Shown here piece by piece: positions 34,215-43,998 of a stretch of 64,000 nucleotides of DNA (the stretch's first letter is position 1; the number at the start of each line of letters is the position of its first letter). The DNA is from Cognatishimia maritima. GTDB lineage: Bacteria; Pseudomonadota; Alphaproteobacteria; Rhodobacterales; Rhodobacteraceae. The notes below the pieces were generated by a model, which saw only the letters and a list, made by a program, of their open reading frames with translations, made no database searches and was not told where the DNA came from. Location: contig NZ_FQWM01000001.1 in NCBI RefSeq assembly GCF_900129685.1, positions 713,049 to 777,048 on the forward strand, given 5' to 3'. The position numbers and the translations under genes are program-made.

Positions 34215-35023
34215 CCCAGGCTCTGCATTTGGCTCTGCGCCTCAAAGGCAAATTCATGCCCCGGATGGCGGAGGCCAACTTCGTTCAGGGTCACGCAGGC
34301 CTCGTTGGTTTGCCCCAGCAGGCCCAATGCGCGGCCCAAACGGTAAAGCGCTTCGGGCGCGACGGCGTCCTGCGGATAGCCTGAATAGCTTTCCAGATAG
34401 GCCCGCGCGGCGTCGGGTTGATTGCCAAGCCCCTCCAGCGCTTCCCCACGGCGCAACAGCGCCTCGGCTTCAAGCGGGCTGCCGGGATAGGACAGCGTGA
34501 AGGACGCGAATTGATCCGCTGCTGCTTGGAAATCCTGCGCTTCAAGCGCCGCAATCGCACGCTGGAAATCGGCCTCTTCGCCCACGGCGAGTTCACTGCC
34601 GGGTGTCTCTGGAGTTGGGTTCACCGGTGCAGGCAGTTCGCCAAAGTCGCCGCCCAAGGTGGTGGTCTTGCCCAACTGGCTGACGTCGCCGCCTTCCAGT
34701 TCGACCAGACGAAACTCAAGATCGCCGATCCGGTTGGTGCCATCGCGCACGATCTCTTCGATGCGGAATTCCAGTTGCTCGGTTTTGCCGGTCAACCTTT
34801 GCACTTCACTTTCGATGGCATCCAGCCGTTCTAGGACGGACCCGCCCGACACGCCCACCTGCGGTGTGCCTGTCGTCGACAGTTCCCGTCTGAGGCGCTG
34901 CACCTCGACATAAAGCACCGAAAGCTGCTGGCGGATGTCCGCCAGCGTTTCATTGGACTGCGCGGCCACCGCAATCGGCGAGAGGCTGCCCATCAAAGCA
35001 ACAACAAGTGCTATTGCCCGCAT
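34205..35023 (-). CDS. cpoB: Cell division coordinator CpoB (YbgF)
   Basis: A 272-residue periplasmic protein that links the Tol-Pal system with peptidoglycan synthesis. A signal peptide (cleavage near AVAAQ/S) is followed by a coiled-coil segment (about 25-105, LADIRQQLSVLYVEVQRLRRELS) and C-terminal TPR repeats (about 155-268). AAGGAG stands 7 nt before the start. It lies between pal and tilS. Confidence 0.92.
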   Translation of the reverse strand: MRAIALVVALMGSLSPIAVAAQSNETLADIRQQLSVLYVEVQRLRRELSTTGTPQVGVSGGSVLERLDAIESEVQRLTGKTEQLEFRIEEIVRDGTNRIGDLEFRLVELEGGDVSQLGKTTTLGGDFGELPAPVNPTPETPGSELAVGEEADFQRAIAALEAQDFQAAADQFASFTLSYPGSPLEAEALLRRGEALEGLGNQPDAARAYLESYSGYPQDAVAPEALYRLGRALGLLGQTNEACVTLNEVGLRHPGHEFAFEAQSQMQSLGCS

Positions 35024-35034
35024 ATTAAGGCTCC

Positions 35035-35556
35035 TTAGCTCAGTAGGCCTGCAGAAATCACCGTCACCGCGCGGCGGTTCTGGGTATAGCAGGCTTCGGC
35101 GGAACAGATCTCAATCGGGCGTTCTTTGCCATATGTGATGGTTTTCAAACGATTGCTGGCGATGCCTTGGCTGACAAGGAATTCCTTGACCGCATTGGCG
35201 CGGCGCGCACCAAGGGCAAGGTTATATTCACGGGTGCCCTGCTCATCGGCGTGTCCTTCGATCACAGCCATGTAGTCCGAATTTGTGATCAGCCAGTTGG
35301 CCTGTGCGGTCAAAACGGCGCGGCCTTGATCTGTCAGCGTGGACTGATCCACGGCAAAGAGCACGCGGTCACCAATGGTCTGCTGGAAATAGGCCGGGCT
35401 GCGCGGGTCGCTTGCGCTGCCGGGCTGGAAGTCTCCCGCCGCTGCGCCAGAGCCACCACCGCCAAACAGGCCGCCACCCGCCGCATTGGGATTGGTGCAG
35501 GCGCTGACGGCCAAAAAGGCCAGAAGAAGGGCAGATTTTCCTAGATGTTTTTTCAC
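35035..35556 (-). CDS. pal: Peptidoglycan-associated lipoprotein Pal
   Basis: A 173-residue outer-membrane lipoprotein of the Tol-Pal system. GTG start with GGGAG 7 nt upstream, signal peptide with lipobox VSAC (Cys20), a Gly-rich linker, then the OmpA peptidoglycan-binding domain (FAVDQSTLT, VIEGHADEQGTREYNLALGARRA, ITYGKERP). An extra Cys pair near the C-terminus (ICSAEACY) is typical of alphaproteobacterial Pal. Confidence 0.95.
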   Translation of the reverse strand: MKKHLGKSALLLAFLAVSACTNPNAAGGGLFGGGGSGAAAGDFQPGSASDPRSPAYFQQTIGDRVLFAVDQSTLTDQGRAVLTAQANWLITNSDYMAVIEGHADEQGTREYNLALGARRANAVKEFLVSQGIASNRLKTITYGKERPIEICSAEACYTQNRRAVTVISAGLLS

Positions 35557-35631
35557 GATAATGCTCCCGACGATGTCGCCTCTAATATGTTCTTTGTGTT
35601 GGTCTTAACATAGGTGACGACGGATTGATAT

Positions 35632-36963
35632 TCACTGTTGCAGCGGTGACCAGCTGGGGTCCGACCCCCCGCCCTGCGTGCGCACAGGCTTGAGGTTGCG
35701 GCCGGAAACATCGACCGAATAAAGCGATGCCGCCCCATTGGCCCCCTGCGTTTCCCGCGTGAACATGATCACACGGCCATTGGGGGCCCATGTTGGGCCT
35801 TCATCAAGGAAACTGGCGGTCAGCAGGCGCTCCTCAGAGCCATCGGTGCGCATGACACCAATGTGGAAACGCCCTTTGTTCTGCTTGGTAAAGGCAATCA
35901 GGTCGCCGCGCGGGCTCCAGACCGGGGTGCCATAGCGCCCTTGGCCAAAGCTGATGCGCTGCGCCTCGCCTCCGGTCGCTGACATCACGTACAGCTGCTG
36001 CGTGCCCGACCGGTCGCTTTCAAACACAATCTTTGTGCCATCCGGGCTGAAACTTGGCGCTGTCTCAATCGACGGGGCAGAGGTTAACCGAGTGCGGGTG
36101 CCAGTGGCGATTTCCATGCGGTAGATATCGGTATTGCCGCCATCGGTGATCGAATAGACCACAGACCGGCCATCTGGCGAAAAGCGTGGTGCGAAGCTCA
36201 TGTCGCCAGACTGCGCTTCAAGAACACGGCGCGTCACCGAGCCGATGTCCAAGATGAACACACGCGGGAAGCCCGTTTCATACGACGTATAAAGCACCCG
36301 GTCGCCCGAGGGTGAAAACCGCGGTGCCAGCACGATGCTGTTACTGTCTGTCAGGAACTTCAGGTTCGCGCCGTCATAATCCATAATCGCCAGACGTTTC
36401 TTGCGGTCATCTTTGGGGCCGGTTTCCGACACATAGACCACGCGGCTGTCAAAATAACCGCTTTCGCCGGTGATGCGGCTATAGACGGCATCGGCCACCT
36501 TATGCGCCATCCGCCGCCAGCCTTCCTGCGTGCCACGGAAGCGCAGCCCATTGCCCAACTCCTGCCCGGCAAAGACGTCATAGACGCGGAACTTCACCGC
36601 GATATTGCCCGACGCATCGACGCTGACAGCCCCCGAGATCAGCGCCTGCGCGTTGATGGCTTTCCAGTCGGCGAATTGCACGGGGGACTCAAAGTTCGTA
36701 ATCGAGCTGATAAAAGCGTCTTTGGAAATCTCACGAAACAGGCCGGTGCCTGAAAGATCTGCCGCCACAACCCGCGCGATATCACGCGCAAGCTGACCAG
36801 CGCCGGCGCTTTCTGCAACAAAGTCCGGTACTGCATAGGGCAAGGGTTCGATCACGCCATCGGTGATTTCAATCCGCAAGGGGCCGCTTTGGGCCACCGC
36901 CAATGTCGGAGCCAAAGACAGGCTGGTCAGCACCAGCGTTAGGGCCAGGACTAGGTTTTTCAT
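35632..36963 (-). CDS. tolB: Tol-Pal system protein TolB
   Basis: A 443-residue periplasmic protein. The signal peptide ends near LAVAQS, then comes an N-terminal domain and a six-bladed WD40-like beta propeller with repeated FSPDG/FSPSG blades (for example [42 protein letters not shown]). Its ATG overlaps the tolA stop by 4 nt, with GAGG 5 nt upstream. A 75-nt gap separates it from pal. Confidence 0.96.
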   Translation of the reverse strand: MKNLVLALTLVLTSLSLAPTLAVAQSGPLRIEITDGVIEPLPYAVPDFVAESAGAGQLARDIARVVAADLSGTGLFREISKDAFISSITNFESPVQFADWKAINAQALISGAVSVDASGNIAVKFRVYDVFAGQELGNGLRFRGTQEGWRRMAHKVADAVYSRITGESGYFDSRVVYVSETGPKDDRKKRLAIMDYDGANLKFLTDSNSIVLAPRFSPSGDRVLYTSYETGFPRVFILDIGSVTRRVLEAQSGDMSFAPRFSPDGRSVVYSITDGGNTDIYRMEIATGTRTRLTSAPSIETAPSFSPDGTKIVFESDRSGTQQLYVMSATGGEAQRISFGQGRYGTPVWSPRGDLIAFTKQNKGRFHIGVMRTDGSEERLLTASFLDEGPTWAPNGRVIMFTRETQGANGAASLYSVDVSGRNLKPVRTQGGGSDPSWSPLQQ

Positions 36964-38054
36964 CTGCGCCTCATTTTTTCTGGATTAAACGTGATTTCCA
37001 CGTTTCGCCAATGATCATATTTCTCTATCGGCAACTTATAGCCACCTTCTTGGCAACGCAAAATCGCGCGTCGCGCCGCCTCATAAGCTGCGCGGGCTGC
37101 ATTTTCATCGCCGCCACTCGCCCCGAGCTGCTTCAGAGAGCCGCCTACCACCCTTCCGTCACGATCAAGTGACATGCCAACGGTCACGATGACATTCGCG
37201 GCTTGGCTGCCGACATCCACGGTCCAGCATTCCTGCACGGAAATACGCAGCGCGTCCTTTTCGCCCTGCGTCATGGGCGGGCCTGACGGAGCTGCAGGCG
37301 TCTCGGCTTGTGCCTCTGCCAGTGCATCGGCAATGCTGTCGCTGCTGGCTGTACGGGGTACTTCGGCTGTCGGCTGTGTTGGAGACGGTCGCTCTGTCGG
37401 TGTCGGACGGTTCGGGCGCGCTTTGGGGCGCACGGAGCTTGTGACTGCACCGGTTTTCGGCTCGGTCGGAATTTCGGGCGCCGCCTCCTGCCGTGCAGTT
37501 TCTTCGCGCGTTTCAACCACTTCGGTTTCGGTCTCGGCTTCTGCGGTTGGGGCCTGATCCACGTCAGCAATCCGCACATCCGGCTGCGGTGTCGGAACGG
37601 CCTCTGGCGCGACGCGTGTTACAGGGGCTGCGTTTGGACGGACAGAGGTTTCCGGCGCGGCCTCAGGCGGCGCGGGTGGTGTGATCTCTGGCACGGTTTC
37701 GGCGACATCAACCGGCGGCGTGATTGGCGCGGGCGTTTCAGGGTCGGCCTCAGTGTCAGGTGTTTCGGCGACCTCGGGCGCGTTTTGCTCTGGAGTCGGA
37801 TCAGAATCGATCACGATGGCAGGCGGCGCATCAGAAATTTCGGGGGCAACAGGCACTTCGACCTCATTGGCCGCACTTGGAGGTCGCTCCGAGGTGAATA
37901 GCGCGTCGAACTGTTCGCTGGTGATAATGTCAACGCCAGTCACCACCGGCGGCTCTGGTTCAGAGCTGAACACGCCACCAAACAACGCGTAGCCAATGAG
38001 CAGCGCATGTGCCCCACCCGAGATATAATGACCAATGTTCAAGCGACTGTCCAA
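36960..38054 (-). CDS. tolA: Tol-Pal system protein TolA
   Basis: The inner-membrane component that spans the periplasm and contacts TolB/Pal. The start is TTG at 38054. A single membrane helix lies at about 10-30. A long Pro/Ala/Glu/Thr-rich middle region (about 65-250) replaces the Lys-rich helix of enterobacterial TolA. The C-terminal domain (about 258-364) has one Cys pair (ECWTVD, LRCQEGG) that could form a disulfide. The middle region diverges fast, so identity rests on position between tolR and tolB and on the C-terminal domain. Confidence 0.9.
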   Translation of the reverse strand: MDSRLNIGHYISGGAHALLIGYALFGGVFSSEPEPPVVTGVDIITSEQFDALFTSERPPSAANEVEVPVAPEISDAPPAIVIDSDPTPEQNAPEVAETPDTEADPETPAPITPPVDVAETVPEITPPAPPEAAPETSVRPNAAPVTRVAPEAVPTPQPDVRIADVDQAPTAEAETETEVVETREETARQEAAPEIPTEPKTGAVTSSVRPKARPNRPTPTERPSPTQPTAEVPRTASSDSIADALAEAQAETPAAPSGPPMTQGEKDALRISVQECWTVDVGSQAANVIVTVGMSLDRDGRVVGGSLKQLGASGGDENAARAAYEAARRAILRCQEGGYKLPIEKYDHWRNVEITFNPEKMRRR

Positions 38055-38065
38055 ACGACCTGACC

Positions 38066-38533
38066 TCAGCCGTCGCCGCCATCAAGCGTCGGTCCGCCAA
38101 TATCCGTGACCAGCCCAATGTCGGAAAACCCGCCCGCATTCAGCGCGCCCATGATCTGCACCACCGTTTCATAGGGGATGCTGCCATCCGCCCTCAAATA
38201 GACCCGGTCCGAGGATCGCTCCACCGCAATCGCGCGCAGCTTAGGCACAAGATCGGCCACAGCGGTTTCTGTGGTTTGAATAAGTACAGCCCCCTCTGCC
38301 GTGATTGTCACCGTCAAAGGTTCTTCCTGTTCCCCCGGCAATGGATTGGCAGCGGTTTTGGGCAATTCGACCGGTACACCGACCGTCAGCAAGGGGGCTG
38401 CCACCATAAAGATGATCAGAAGCACCAACATCACGTCCACAAATGGCGTGACGTTGATTTCCGCCATCGGCTGGCTGCGCGTCCGGCGGCTGCGGCGCCC
38501 CCGGCCCTGTTTCTTGATGACACCCGCGCCCAT
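38066..38533 (-). CDS. tolR: Tol-Pal system protein TolR
   Basis: A 155-residue ExbD/TolR protein. One membrane helix (about 30-50) holds the conserved Asp33 (NVTPFVDVMLVLLIIFMV) involved in proton use; the rest is periplasmic. It sits 3 nt downstream of tolQ and 11 nt before tolA. Confidence 0.95.
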   Translation of the reverse strand: MGAGVIKKQGRGRRSRRTRSQPMAEINVTPFVDVMLVLLIIFMVAAPLLTVGVPVELPKTAANPLPGEQEEPLTVTITAEGAVLIQTTETAVADLVPKLRAIAVERSSDRVYLRADGSIPYETVVQIMGALNAGGFSDIGLVTDIGGPTLDGGDG

Positions 38534-38536
38534 CGA

Positions 38537-39211
38537 TCAGCTGTCCAACTGGCGGCTTAGGATTGTGCCGAATTCATCTGCAAAGGCTTCGTAGCCTGCC
38601 AGAATGCGATCACTATCCGCGCTAAGCTTGTTGTAGAAAATCACTGCCGGGATGGCAGCCAAAAGGCCCAACCCCGTGGCCAAAAGCGCCTCGGCAATGC
38701 CCGGCGCAACCACGGCGAGGTTGGTGTTCTGCTGTTCTGCGATTTCGATAAAGGCATTCATAATGCCCCAAACGGTCCCGAAAAGACCGACAAAGGGCGC
38801 GGTGGAGCCGATGGTTGCCAGTACCGGCAGACCCTTCTGCAATTCCTCGGCTTCTTTGGCGACAGCAACATCCATCGAGCGATCAATCCGGCTGGTGGCA
38901 TTGGCGATCAAGCCGCCGTCTTGGCGATGACTGCGCCGCCATTCCATCATGCCCGCCGCGAATATCCGTGCGGACCGGCCCGAAGGTTCGGCCCCGATCT
39001 CATCAAACAGACCATCCAGCGGCTCTCCAGACCAGAACGCCCGGTCAAACTGCGCCGCTTCGCGACGTGCCGCGCGGTAGGCGATGATTTTCTGAATAAT
39101 GACCGACCATGACCAGAAGGACGCGATGACCAGCACCACCATCACAAGTTTCACGGTTAACGTGGCGCGCGCGAACAACGCCCACATCGAGAAATCGACT
39201 GCTGCTTCCAT
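38537..39211 (-). CDS. tolQ: Tol-Pal system protein TolQ
   Basis: A 224-residue MotA/TolQ/ExbB-type proton channel protein with three membrane helices (about 10-35, 128-150, 165-190). The region LPVLATIGSTAPFVGLFGTVWGIM is the family signature. It opens the tolQRAB-pal-cpoB operon, about 110 nt downstream of ybgC. Confidence 0.96.
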   Translation of the reverse strand: MEAAVDFSMWALFARATLTVKLVMVVLVIASFWSWSVIIQKIIAYRAARREAAQFDRAFWSGEPLDGLFDEIGAEPSGRSARIFAAGMMEWRRSHRQDGGLIANATSRIDRSMDVAVAKEAEELQKGLPVLATIGSTAPFVGLFGTVWGIMNAFIEIAEQQNTNLAVVAPGIAEALLATGLGLLAAIPAVIFYNKLSADSDRILAGYEAFADEFGTILSRQLDS

Positions 39212-39319
39212 ATGCCTGCTCGTATCTGACGGCCTTTCCCGGCCCCTTTTGTCAGAAAACTAGCGTGTTTCGAAACGGAAAGCCAATGAAACAGGGGCTT
39301 TCACGGAAAATTGCCTGCT

Positions 39320-39709
39320 TTAATGCAGCATTAAGCGAATATTCGCCGGAAGCCGCACCGGCTGACCTGTTTCATTGATGCAAACCAAGGTGACAATGGC
39401 CTGAAACAGAAGTTCGCTGTCGCGTTTGACGATCTGTTCCATCACCAAACGCGCACCCGTGACCGTCACAGGACGAGTCTCGACAATCAGTTCTTCGTCA
39501 AAATGCGCCGGAGCAAGGTAATCCGCCTCTACCCGACGCACGGCAAACACCAATCCGTCGCTTTCCTTCAATTCCGCCTGATTGATCCCCTTGCCACGCA
39601 CCCAATCGCTGCGCGCTCGTTCGATGTATTTCAGGTAGTTCGCATAAAACACGATGCCCGCCATATCAGTGTCTTCGTAATAGACGCGGATTGGAAAGTT
39701 ATGTTGCAT
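39320..39709 (-). CDS. ybgC: Tol-Pal-associated acyl-CoA thioesterase YbgC
   Basis: A 129-residue hotdog-fold thioesterase. RVYYEDTDMAGIVFYANYLKYIERAR contains the catalytic Asp and the 4-hydroxybenzoyl-CoA thioesterase signature. ATG 39709 is preferred, with AGG at 5 nt, over a GTG nine codons earlier. It is the usual first gene of the tol-pal cluster and may help tune membrane lipids. Confidence 0.93.
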   Translation of the reverse strand: MQHNFPIRVYYEDTDMAGIVFYANYLKYIERARSDWVRGKGINQAELKESDGLVFAVRRVEADYLAPAHFDEELIVETRPVTVTGARLVMEQIVKRDSELLFQAIVTLVCINETGQPVRLPANIRLMLH

Positions 39710-39780
39710 CGTGGCCTGCCCTCTTTTTTTGGTCACAGACGGCTACGAAACCTGCGGTTAAAATTCAACAAACGCGCAGA

Positions 39781-40413
39781 TTACCCCTGCAGACGTGCAA
39801 AGATGCGGTAGGCATGACTCGGATCAACCGCAGAGGGCGGCATCATGCGATCATAGGCCGCCGCGATAATGCCTGCCACATCCGGCCGCAGGATTGTTGC
39901 GCCCGTCTCGGGCAGTTTTGCCAAAGGTGAAGACGCTGCAAATGCACGATCTCCCCACATCAGGATCACTTGAACCGCCTGCCCAAGCGCCAATGTCTCG
40001 GCTGGCAGCTTCTGCAATTCGGATTCCATCTTGAGAAACACGAAGGCCGCGCGGATGGCGCCATCCTTTTCGAACCGGAACACGCGGTATTGATTGGCCC
40101 CGGCCGCATCCAGCTTCGCGACAAGATCACCCAACCCCGGGATCAAGCGATCCAAATCGGGCACCTCTAACAGCTCCGCCCAATCCCGAAAGAAAAAGAA
40201 CATGAGGTTACTGCCCAGCTCCGGGTCTGTTTCCGCCATCTGATGCCCTGCCAAGGTCACAACAGCCTCAAGCGCGCCTTTGACCGTGGCAAGCGTCTCG
40301 TCCGCCACGCCAAACACAATCGGCGCGATGGGCCGCCCCCAACGTGCGAAGACATAACGACCATCCGCGCGCGTAAAAAACTCTTGAATGGCTTCAGGTG
40401 TTGTGACGCTCAT
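39781..40413 (-). CDS. Conserved protein of unknown function
   Basis: A 210-residue cytoplasmic protein with no signal peptide, membrane helix or motif that I recognise. It is mixed alpha/beta, with a conserved-looking aromatic stretch NLMFFFFRDWAELL (about 69-82) and a Tyr/Phe-rich opening. It lies between ybgC and ruvB on the same strand, with 71 nt to the ybgC start. It appears to be a real gene by codon use and good continuity, but no function can be given. Confidence 0.72.
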   Translation of the reverse strand: MSVTTPEAIQEFFTRADGRYVFARWGRPIAPIVFGVADETLATVKGALEAVVTLAGHQMAETDPELGSNLMFFFFRDWAELLEVPDLDRLIPGLGDLVAKLDAAGANQYRVFRFEKDGAIRAAFVFLKMESELQKLPAETLALGQAVQVILMWGDRAFAASSPLAKLPETGATILRPDVAGIIAAAYDRMMPPSAVDPSHAYRIFARLQG

Positions 40414-40484
40414 ATTGAACCCGAGTGCTGCAATTTCAAACGCGCCCTAAATGCCGCCTGACCTTTCAAACAGCAACCCCCGCA

Positions 40485-40505
40485 TTCACCTTTGCAAAAA
40501 TACTC
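40485..40505 (-). repeat. Dispersed 21-bp repeat, copy 1
   Basis: This 21-bp sequence, whose core is CACCTTTGCAAAAATACTC, is repeated exactly at 49204-49224. Here it lies next to a perfect hairpin at the 3' end of ruvB and supplies the T tract read on the minus strand. Confidence 0.7.
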
Positions 40506-40523
40506 CCGCCGGAGGCATCCGGC
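40496..40523 (-). terminator. Terminator-like hairpin after ruvB
   Basis: The minus strand reads GCCGGA-TGCC-TCCGGC then GGGAGTATTTTTG, starting 4 nt after the ruvB stop codon. The T tract is offset by seven bases from the stem, so it is a weaker terminator than others here. Confidence 0.6.
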
Positions 40524-40526
40524 AGA

Positions 40527-41555
40527 TCATTCAAACAAATCGCTCTGATTTTTGCGCGGATCAGGGGCTGCCAGCCCCAAATGCTGCCAAGCTTTTCGCG
40601 CCAACATACGCCCACGCGGAGTGCGCTGGATCAGACCTTGTTGCAACAGGAAGGGTTCAATGACTTCTTCGATGGCATCCCGACTTTCACTGAGCGCAGC
40701 AGAGATGGTCTCCACCCCAACCGGACCACCGGCATAGTTTTCGGCAATGAATGTCAAATAGCGACGGTCAGCCCCATCAAGACCCAGATGATCCACGCCC
40801 AATCGGGTCAGAGCACCGTCAGCGAGTTTTTTGGTGATGACCCCGTCGCCTTCGATCAGCGCAAAATCCACCACCCGGCGCAACAAACGACCTGCAATTC
40901 GGGGCGTCCCCCGCGAGCGCCGCGCAATTTCGCGCGCGCCGCCTTCTTCCTGCGCAACGCCCAACTTGCGGGCATTCCGCGTCACGATCTCATTCAACTC
41001 ATTTTCCGTATAGAACTGCAGCCGCGTCGGAATCCCGAAACGGTCCCGCAAAGGCGTGGTCAGCAATCCCAAACGTGTCGTGGCCCCGACAAGCGTGAAG
41101 GGTTGCAGTTCAATTCGAACCGTGCGTGCAGCGGGGCCTTCGCCGATCACAAGGTCCAGTTCAAAATCCTCCATCGCGGGATAAAGGATTTCTTCGACAA
41201 CCGGGTTTAGGCGGTGAATTTCGTCGATAAACAGCACATCGCGCGCTTCGAGGTTGGTGAGGATCGCTGCCAAATCCCCAGCCTTGGCCAGCACAGGACC
41301 AGAGGTCATACGAAAGTTCACCCCCAACTCGCGCGCCATGATTTGTGCAAGCGTGGTTTTCCCCAAGCCAGGAGGACCATGAAACAGCGTGTGATCCATG
41401 GCCTCGCCGCGCTGTTTTGCAGACTCGATAAAGACGCGCAGATTGGCACGGGCTTCGGCCTGACCAATGAACTCACCAAGGCCCTGCGGGCGCAGGGCGC
41501 GGTCGGCATCCTCGGGGCGCGGTTCCGGTCGGAGGGTCGGATCAGGGCTTTCCAT
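40527..41555 (-). CDS. ruvB: Holliday junction branch migration helicase RuvB
   Basis: A 342-residue AAA+ motor that drives branch migration with RuvA. The opening segment [12 protein letters not shown], Walker [12 protein letters not shown] (about 61-71), Walker [10 protein letters not shown], and the C-terminal winged helix with [12 protein letters not shown] are as expected. It follows ruvA by 3 nt. Confidence 0.97.
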   Translation of the reverse strand: MESPDPTLRPEPRPEDADRALRPQGLGEFIGQAEARANLRVFIESAKQRGEAMDHTLFHGPPGLGKTTLAQIMARELGVNFRMTSGPVLAKAGDLAAILTNLEARDVLFIDEIHRLNPVVEEILYPAMEDFELDLVIGEGPAARTVRIELQPFTLVGATTRLGLLTTPLRDRFGIPTRLQFYTENELNEIVTRNARKLGVAQEEGGAREIARRSRGTPRIAGRLLRRVVDFALIEGDGVITKKLADGALTRLGVDHLGLDGADRRYLTFIAENYAGGPVGVETISAALSESRDAIEEVIEPFLLQQGLIQRTPRGRMLARKAWQHLGLAAPDPRKNQSDLFE

Positions 41556-41558
41556 CGA

Positions 41559-42245
41559 TTATCCCTTCGGCGCGAGCAAGCGCAGAGCCGCGCGGATCAG
41601 GCCCGCAGTGTCCAGATCAGGATCTGTACCCGAAGCTTCAGCGACGGCAGCGGCGGCATCGCCCGGCCCATAACCGAGATTAGAGAGCGCAGATAGTGCC
41701 TCTGCCTGAGCTGCGATACCCTGCCCCTTCGCTGCAGACGCTTTGGGTGCAGACGCCGGCACAACCGGCACCTCCTCAAGCACGTCCTCTGATGCCGGCG
41801 CGTCGCCTTGGGCCGCAGCAAGCGATCCGCCCAAAGCCATGACAGCGGGGGCTTTGTCTTTCAATTCATGCACCACACGCTGCGCGGTCTTGGGACCAAT
41901 ACCTTTGGCAGCTTTAATGGCGTTGATATCGCCCAAGGCGATCGCCCGCCCGACGCCTTCTGGTCCAAGCGTGCCAAGGATCGCCAGGGAGGCCTTTGCC
42001 CCAATGCCCTGCACCGAAATCAACAGGCGATGCCATTCTTTTTCAAGTAAGGTGGTAAAGCCAAAAAGCTGCAAAATGTCTTCGCGCACCAGCATCTCTG
42101 TAAACAGGGCGACAACCTCTCCGTTGCCCGGCAGTTCCATCAGGGTACGGTCAGAGCAATAAACGATATAGCCGACACCCCGCACATCGATCAGCACGTG
42201 GTCGGTTGCCCGGTACTCAATGCGGCCTGTGATTTTCCCGATCAT
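41559..42245 (-). CDS. ruvA: Holliday junction DNA-binding protein RuvA
   Basis: A 228-residue protein that binds four-way junctions and loads RuvB. The N-terminal OB fold ([12 protein letters not shown]...) is followed by two helix-hairpin-helix motifs ([17 protein letters not shown] and [19 protein letters not shown]) and domain III that contacts RuvB ([15 protein letters not shown]). The linker (about 145-180) is long and Ala/Pro-rich. It overlaps ruvC by 4 nt. Confidence 0.96.
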   Translation of the reverse strand: MIGKITGRIEYRATDHVLIDVRGVGYIVYCSDRTLMELPGNGEVVALFTEMLVREDILQLFGFTTLLEKEWHRLLISVQGIGAKASLAILGTLGPEGVGRAIALGDINAIKAAKGIGPKTAQRVVHELKDKAPAVMALGGSLAAAQGDAPASEDVLEEVPVVPASAPKASAAKGQGIAAQAEALSALSNLGYGPGDAAAAVAEASGTDPDLDTAGLIRAALRLLAPKG

Positions 42246-42748
42246 GCGCTAGCTTTCTTCAGGGCGGCTTCCCAGCTGCTGCTGGCGCGCGCGTAATGGG
42301 CGTGGCACATGGCGATGGCTAAGGCATCTGCCGCGTCGGCCCCCGCGATTTTCACACCGGGCAGTTGCAGTTTCACCATATGCTCAATCTGGTGCTTTTC
42401 AGCGTGGCCCACACCCACGATTGTCTTCTTGACCTTGTTGGGCGCATATTCCCCGATCACCAAACCCGCCTGCGCGGGCACCAGCAGCGCGATCCCGCGC
42501 GCTTGACCAAGTTTCAGGGTGGCAACACCGTCTTTGTTCACGAAAGTTTGTTCGATGGCGGCATGGTCGGGTTGGAACCGGTGCACCACATCGGTCAGCT
42601 GTTCATGCAAAGACAAAAGCCGCACCGCGAGGTCGCTTCCGACCGAATGACATATCCCGTTGGCCACATGGCTAATACGGCTGCCTGCAACATCGATGAT
42701 CCCCCATCCCATGTTGCGCAAGCCTGGATCAATCCCCAATACACGCAT
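42242..42748 (-). CDS. ruvC: Crossover junction endonuclease RuvC
   Basis: A 168-residue Holliday junction resolvase. ATG 42748 is chosen: AGGAG lies 5 nt upstream and it opens [10 protein letters not shown] with catalytic Asp7. The other acidic residues are in IEQTFVN and the terminal [13 protein letters not shown]. It is first in the ruvC-ruvA-ruvB operon. Confidence 0.96.
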   Translation of the reverse strand: MRVLGIDPGLRNMGWGIIDVAGSRISHVANGICHSVGSDLAVRLLSLHEQLTDVVHRFQPDHAAIEQTFVNKDGVATLKLGQARGIALLVPAQAGLVIGEYAPNKVKKTIVGVGHAEKHQIEHMVKLQLPGVKIAGADAADALAIAMCHAHYARASSSWEAALKKASA

Positions 42749-43059
42749 ATCTGCTCCTGCCTTTGCGGCCTTTTGCAAGCCCTAGCACAAAACAAGAACG
42801 TTCGCCAAGCGACTTCGCAACTTGGGCCGCAGCACAATACGGGTTCGGTGCAAATTTGCGTCATGCAGAGAGCGCAAGCACAAAACCCAGCCTTCGCGGG
42901 ACGATCATAGGATTTGCACAACTTTCGCCCTAAACGCCCAAAATTAAGGCATGCAAAAAACGCAGGGCGGGCATGAAATCTTGTCGATTGTGGCGCGCGG
43001 TCAGTCCTCCTAAATGCAGGTCAAGACACCGACCATGACCAAATAGAAGGATTATCGAT
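42749..43059. other. Divergent intergenic region ruvC / DUF1127
   Basis: About 310 nt with no supported gene. It must hold the promoters of ruvCAB (minus) and the DUF1127 gene (plus). AAGGA lies just before the latter's start. No confident -35/-10 pair was identified. Confidence 0.55.
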
Positions 43060-43251
43060 ATGGCCGCATTTGAAACCACTCGTGTGCACCAAGCTTCCGC
43101 TGGCCAATTTGGCCAGTTCTTCTCTGCACTCATCTCCAACGTCATCAGCTGGTACGAAGTGCGCAAAACTCGCGCTGCTCTGTCCAAACTGTCTGACCGT
43201 GAGCTGGAAGACATCGGTCTGCTGCGCCGCGACATTCATTCCATCACCTAA
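43060..43251 (+). CDS. DUF1127 small basic protein
   Basis: A 63-residue protein. The C-terminal part VISWYEVRKTRAALSKLSDRELEDIGLLRRDI is the DUF1127 motif. GAAGGA stands 8 nt before the ATG. Proteins of this family in Rhodobacter and Agrobacterium have been linked to RNA binding, sRNA maturation and stress responses; whether this one acts so is inference. Two hairpins follow the gene, the second a strong terminator. Confidence 0.88.
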   Translation: MAAFETTRVHQASAGQFGQFFSALISNVISWYEVRKTRAALSKLSDRELEDIGLLRRDIHSIT

Positions 43252-43271
43252 GCCTTAGGCAAAAGGTGATT

Positions 43272-43291
43272 GATCAGCGTCAAAGCTGATC
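43272..43291 (+). other. Hairpin downstream of the DUF1127 gene
   Basis: GATCAGC-GTCAAA-GCTGATC is a perfect 7-bp stem, 20 nt after the stop and just before the terminator. It could protect the mRNA 3' end or belong to a small RNA released from it. Confidence 0.5.
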
Positions 43292-43296
43292 GCAAC

Positions 43297-43328
43297 AAAA
43301 AAGCCGCGATACCCCTCGCGGCTTTTTT
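43297..43328 (+). terminator. Strong terminator after the DUF1127 gene
   Basis: GCCGCGA-TACCCC-TCGCGGC is flanked by six A on one side and six T on the other, so the whole 13-bp stem can form. It could work in both directions. Confidence 0.92.
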
Positions 43329-43459
43329 GCAATCTACATACGGGTTCAGCGCTGAACAAATACGCGTCATTGCGCCATTCACCCGCGTCACTTGTTACAT
43401 ACTCGTTAATATACCAATGCAGCTCTAAGAAATTGTGGCAGTGCCTTTCGGCAAACGCA

Positions 43460-43807
43460 TCACAGCATATCGCGCAGGTGTGCCGCGACCAGAACCGAGA
43501 CCGGATCAGGCTGCATCGTCCAGGCACCAATGGCAGAGACTGTCGTTTCGGACTGGTGCAGCTTATCGAGCTTGGCGGCATAAACGCCATCGCCCAGCTG
43601 GGCCATCAAGGCCCCTTTTAGGCCAAAAAACCCAACGAGTAGGACCATCAAGCCAGTGTAAGGCACACCCCGCTTTTCGCGGTAGCCGCGGACAATCACG
43701 TAGCCGTCGTTGTCAACAAATGCGGAGCGGGTGCGTCTGAGAGACGTCTTGCGCTTTGCGTTCAGTCGACGCAGGCGCAGTGAGAATTCATCACGTGGAT
43801 CAGCCAT
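43460..43807 (-). CDS. Small membrane protein of unknown function
   Basis: A 115-residue protein starting at ATG 43807 (MADPRDEFSLRLRRLNAKRK). A strongly basic N-terminal half (KRKTSLRRTRSAF, GYREKRG) precedes one membrane helix (about 51-69, TGLMVLLVGFFGLKGALMA) and a C-terminal tail. A longer frame to 43888 is open but less likely. No family recognised; topology would place the N-terminus in the cytoplasm by the positive-inside rule. Confidence 0.68.
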   Translation of the reverse strand: MADPRDEFSLRLRRLNAKRKTSLRRTRSAFVDNDGYVIVRGYREKRGVPYTGLMVLLVGFFGLKGALMAQLGDGVYAAKLDKLHQSETTVSAIGAWTMQPDPVSVLVAAHLRDML

Positions 43808-43946
43808 GGCAGCACACTTCGTTTGGCCCCCACCAAACAAGGCTACATTGCCCCTAAATTGTGGCAAAAATTGGGCAAACATGCGCAATTTTCACAAAAG
43901 CGCCTCATTCCAACCGTGTTTGAGGCCTAATTCCGCGCAAGGGAGC

Positions 43947-43971
43947 AAAAAAGGCGGCCCATGGCCGCCTT
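43947..43971 (-). terminator. Terminator of prmA
   Basis: The minus strand reads AAGGCGGCC-ATG-GGCCGCCTT followed by a T tract, 27 nt after the prmA stop. Confidence 0.88.
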
Positions 43972-43998
43972 GTGGTTTTCTCAAACTGATGATTCGCC

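Noticed and set aside
43252..43330. Possible CcsR/Cuckoo-type small RNAs after the DUF1127 gene
   Set aside because: The CCUCCUCCC loop motif of those RNAs is not seen in either hairpin, so the specific family call was dropped; only hairpins are reported.
43255..43590. A 111-codon minus-strand frame overlapping the DUF1127 terminator
   Set aside because: It would cross a strong terminator and overlap the small membrane protein gene; no start signal.
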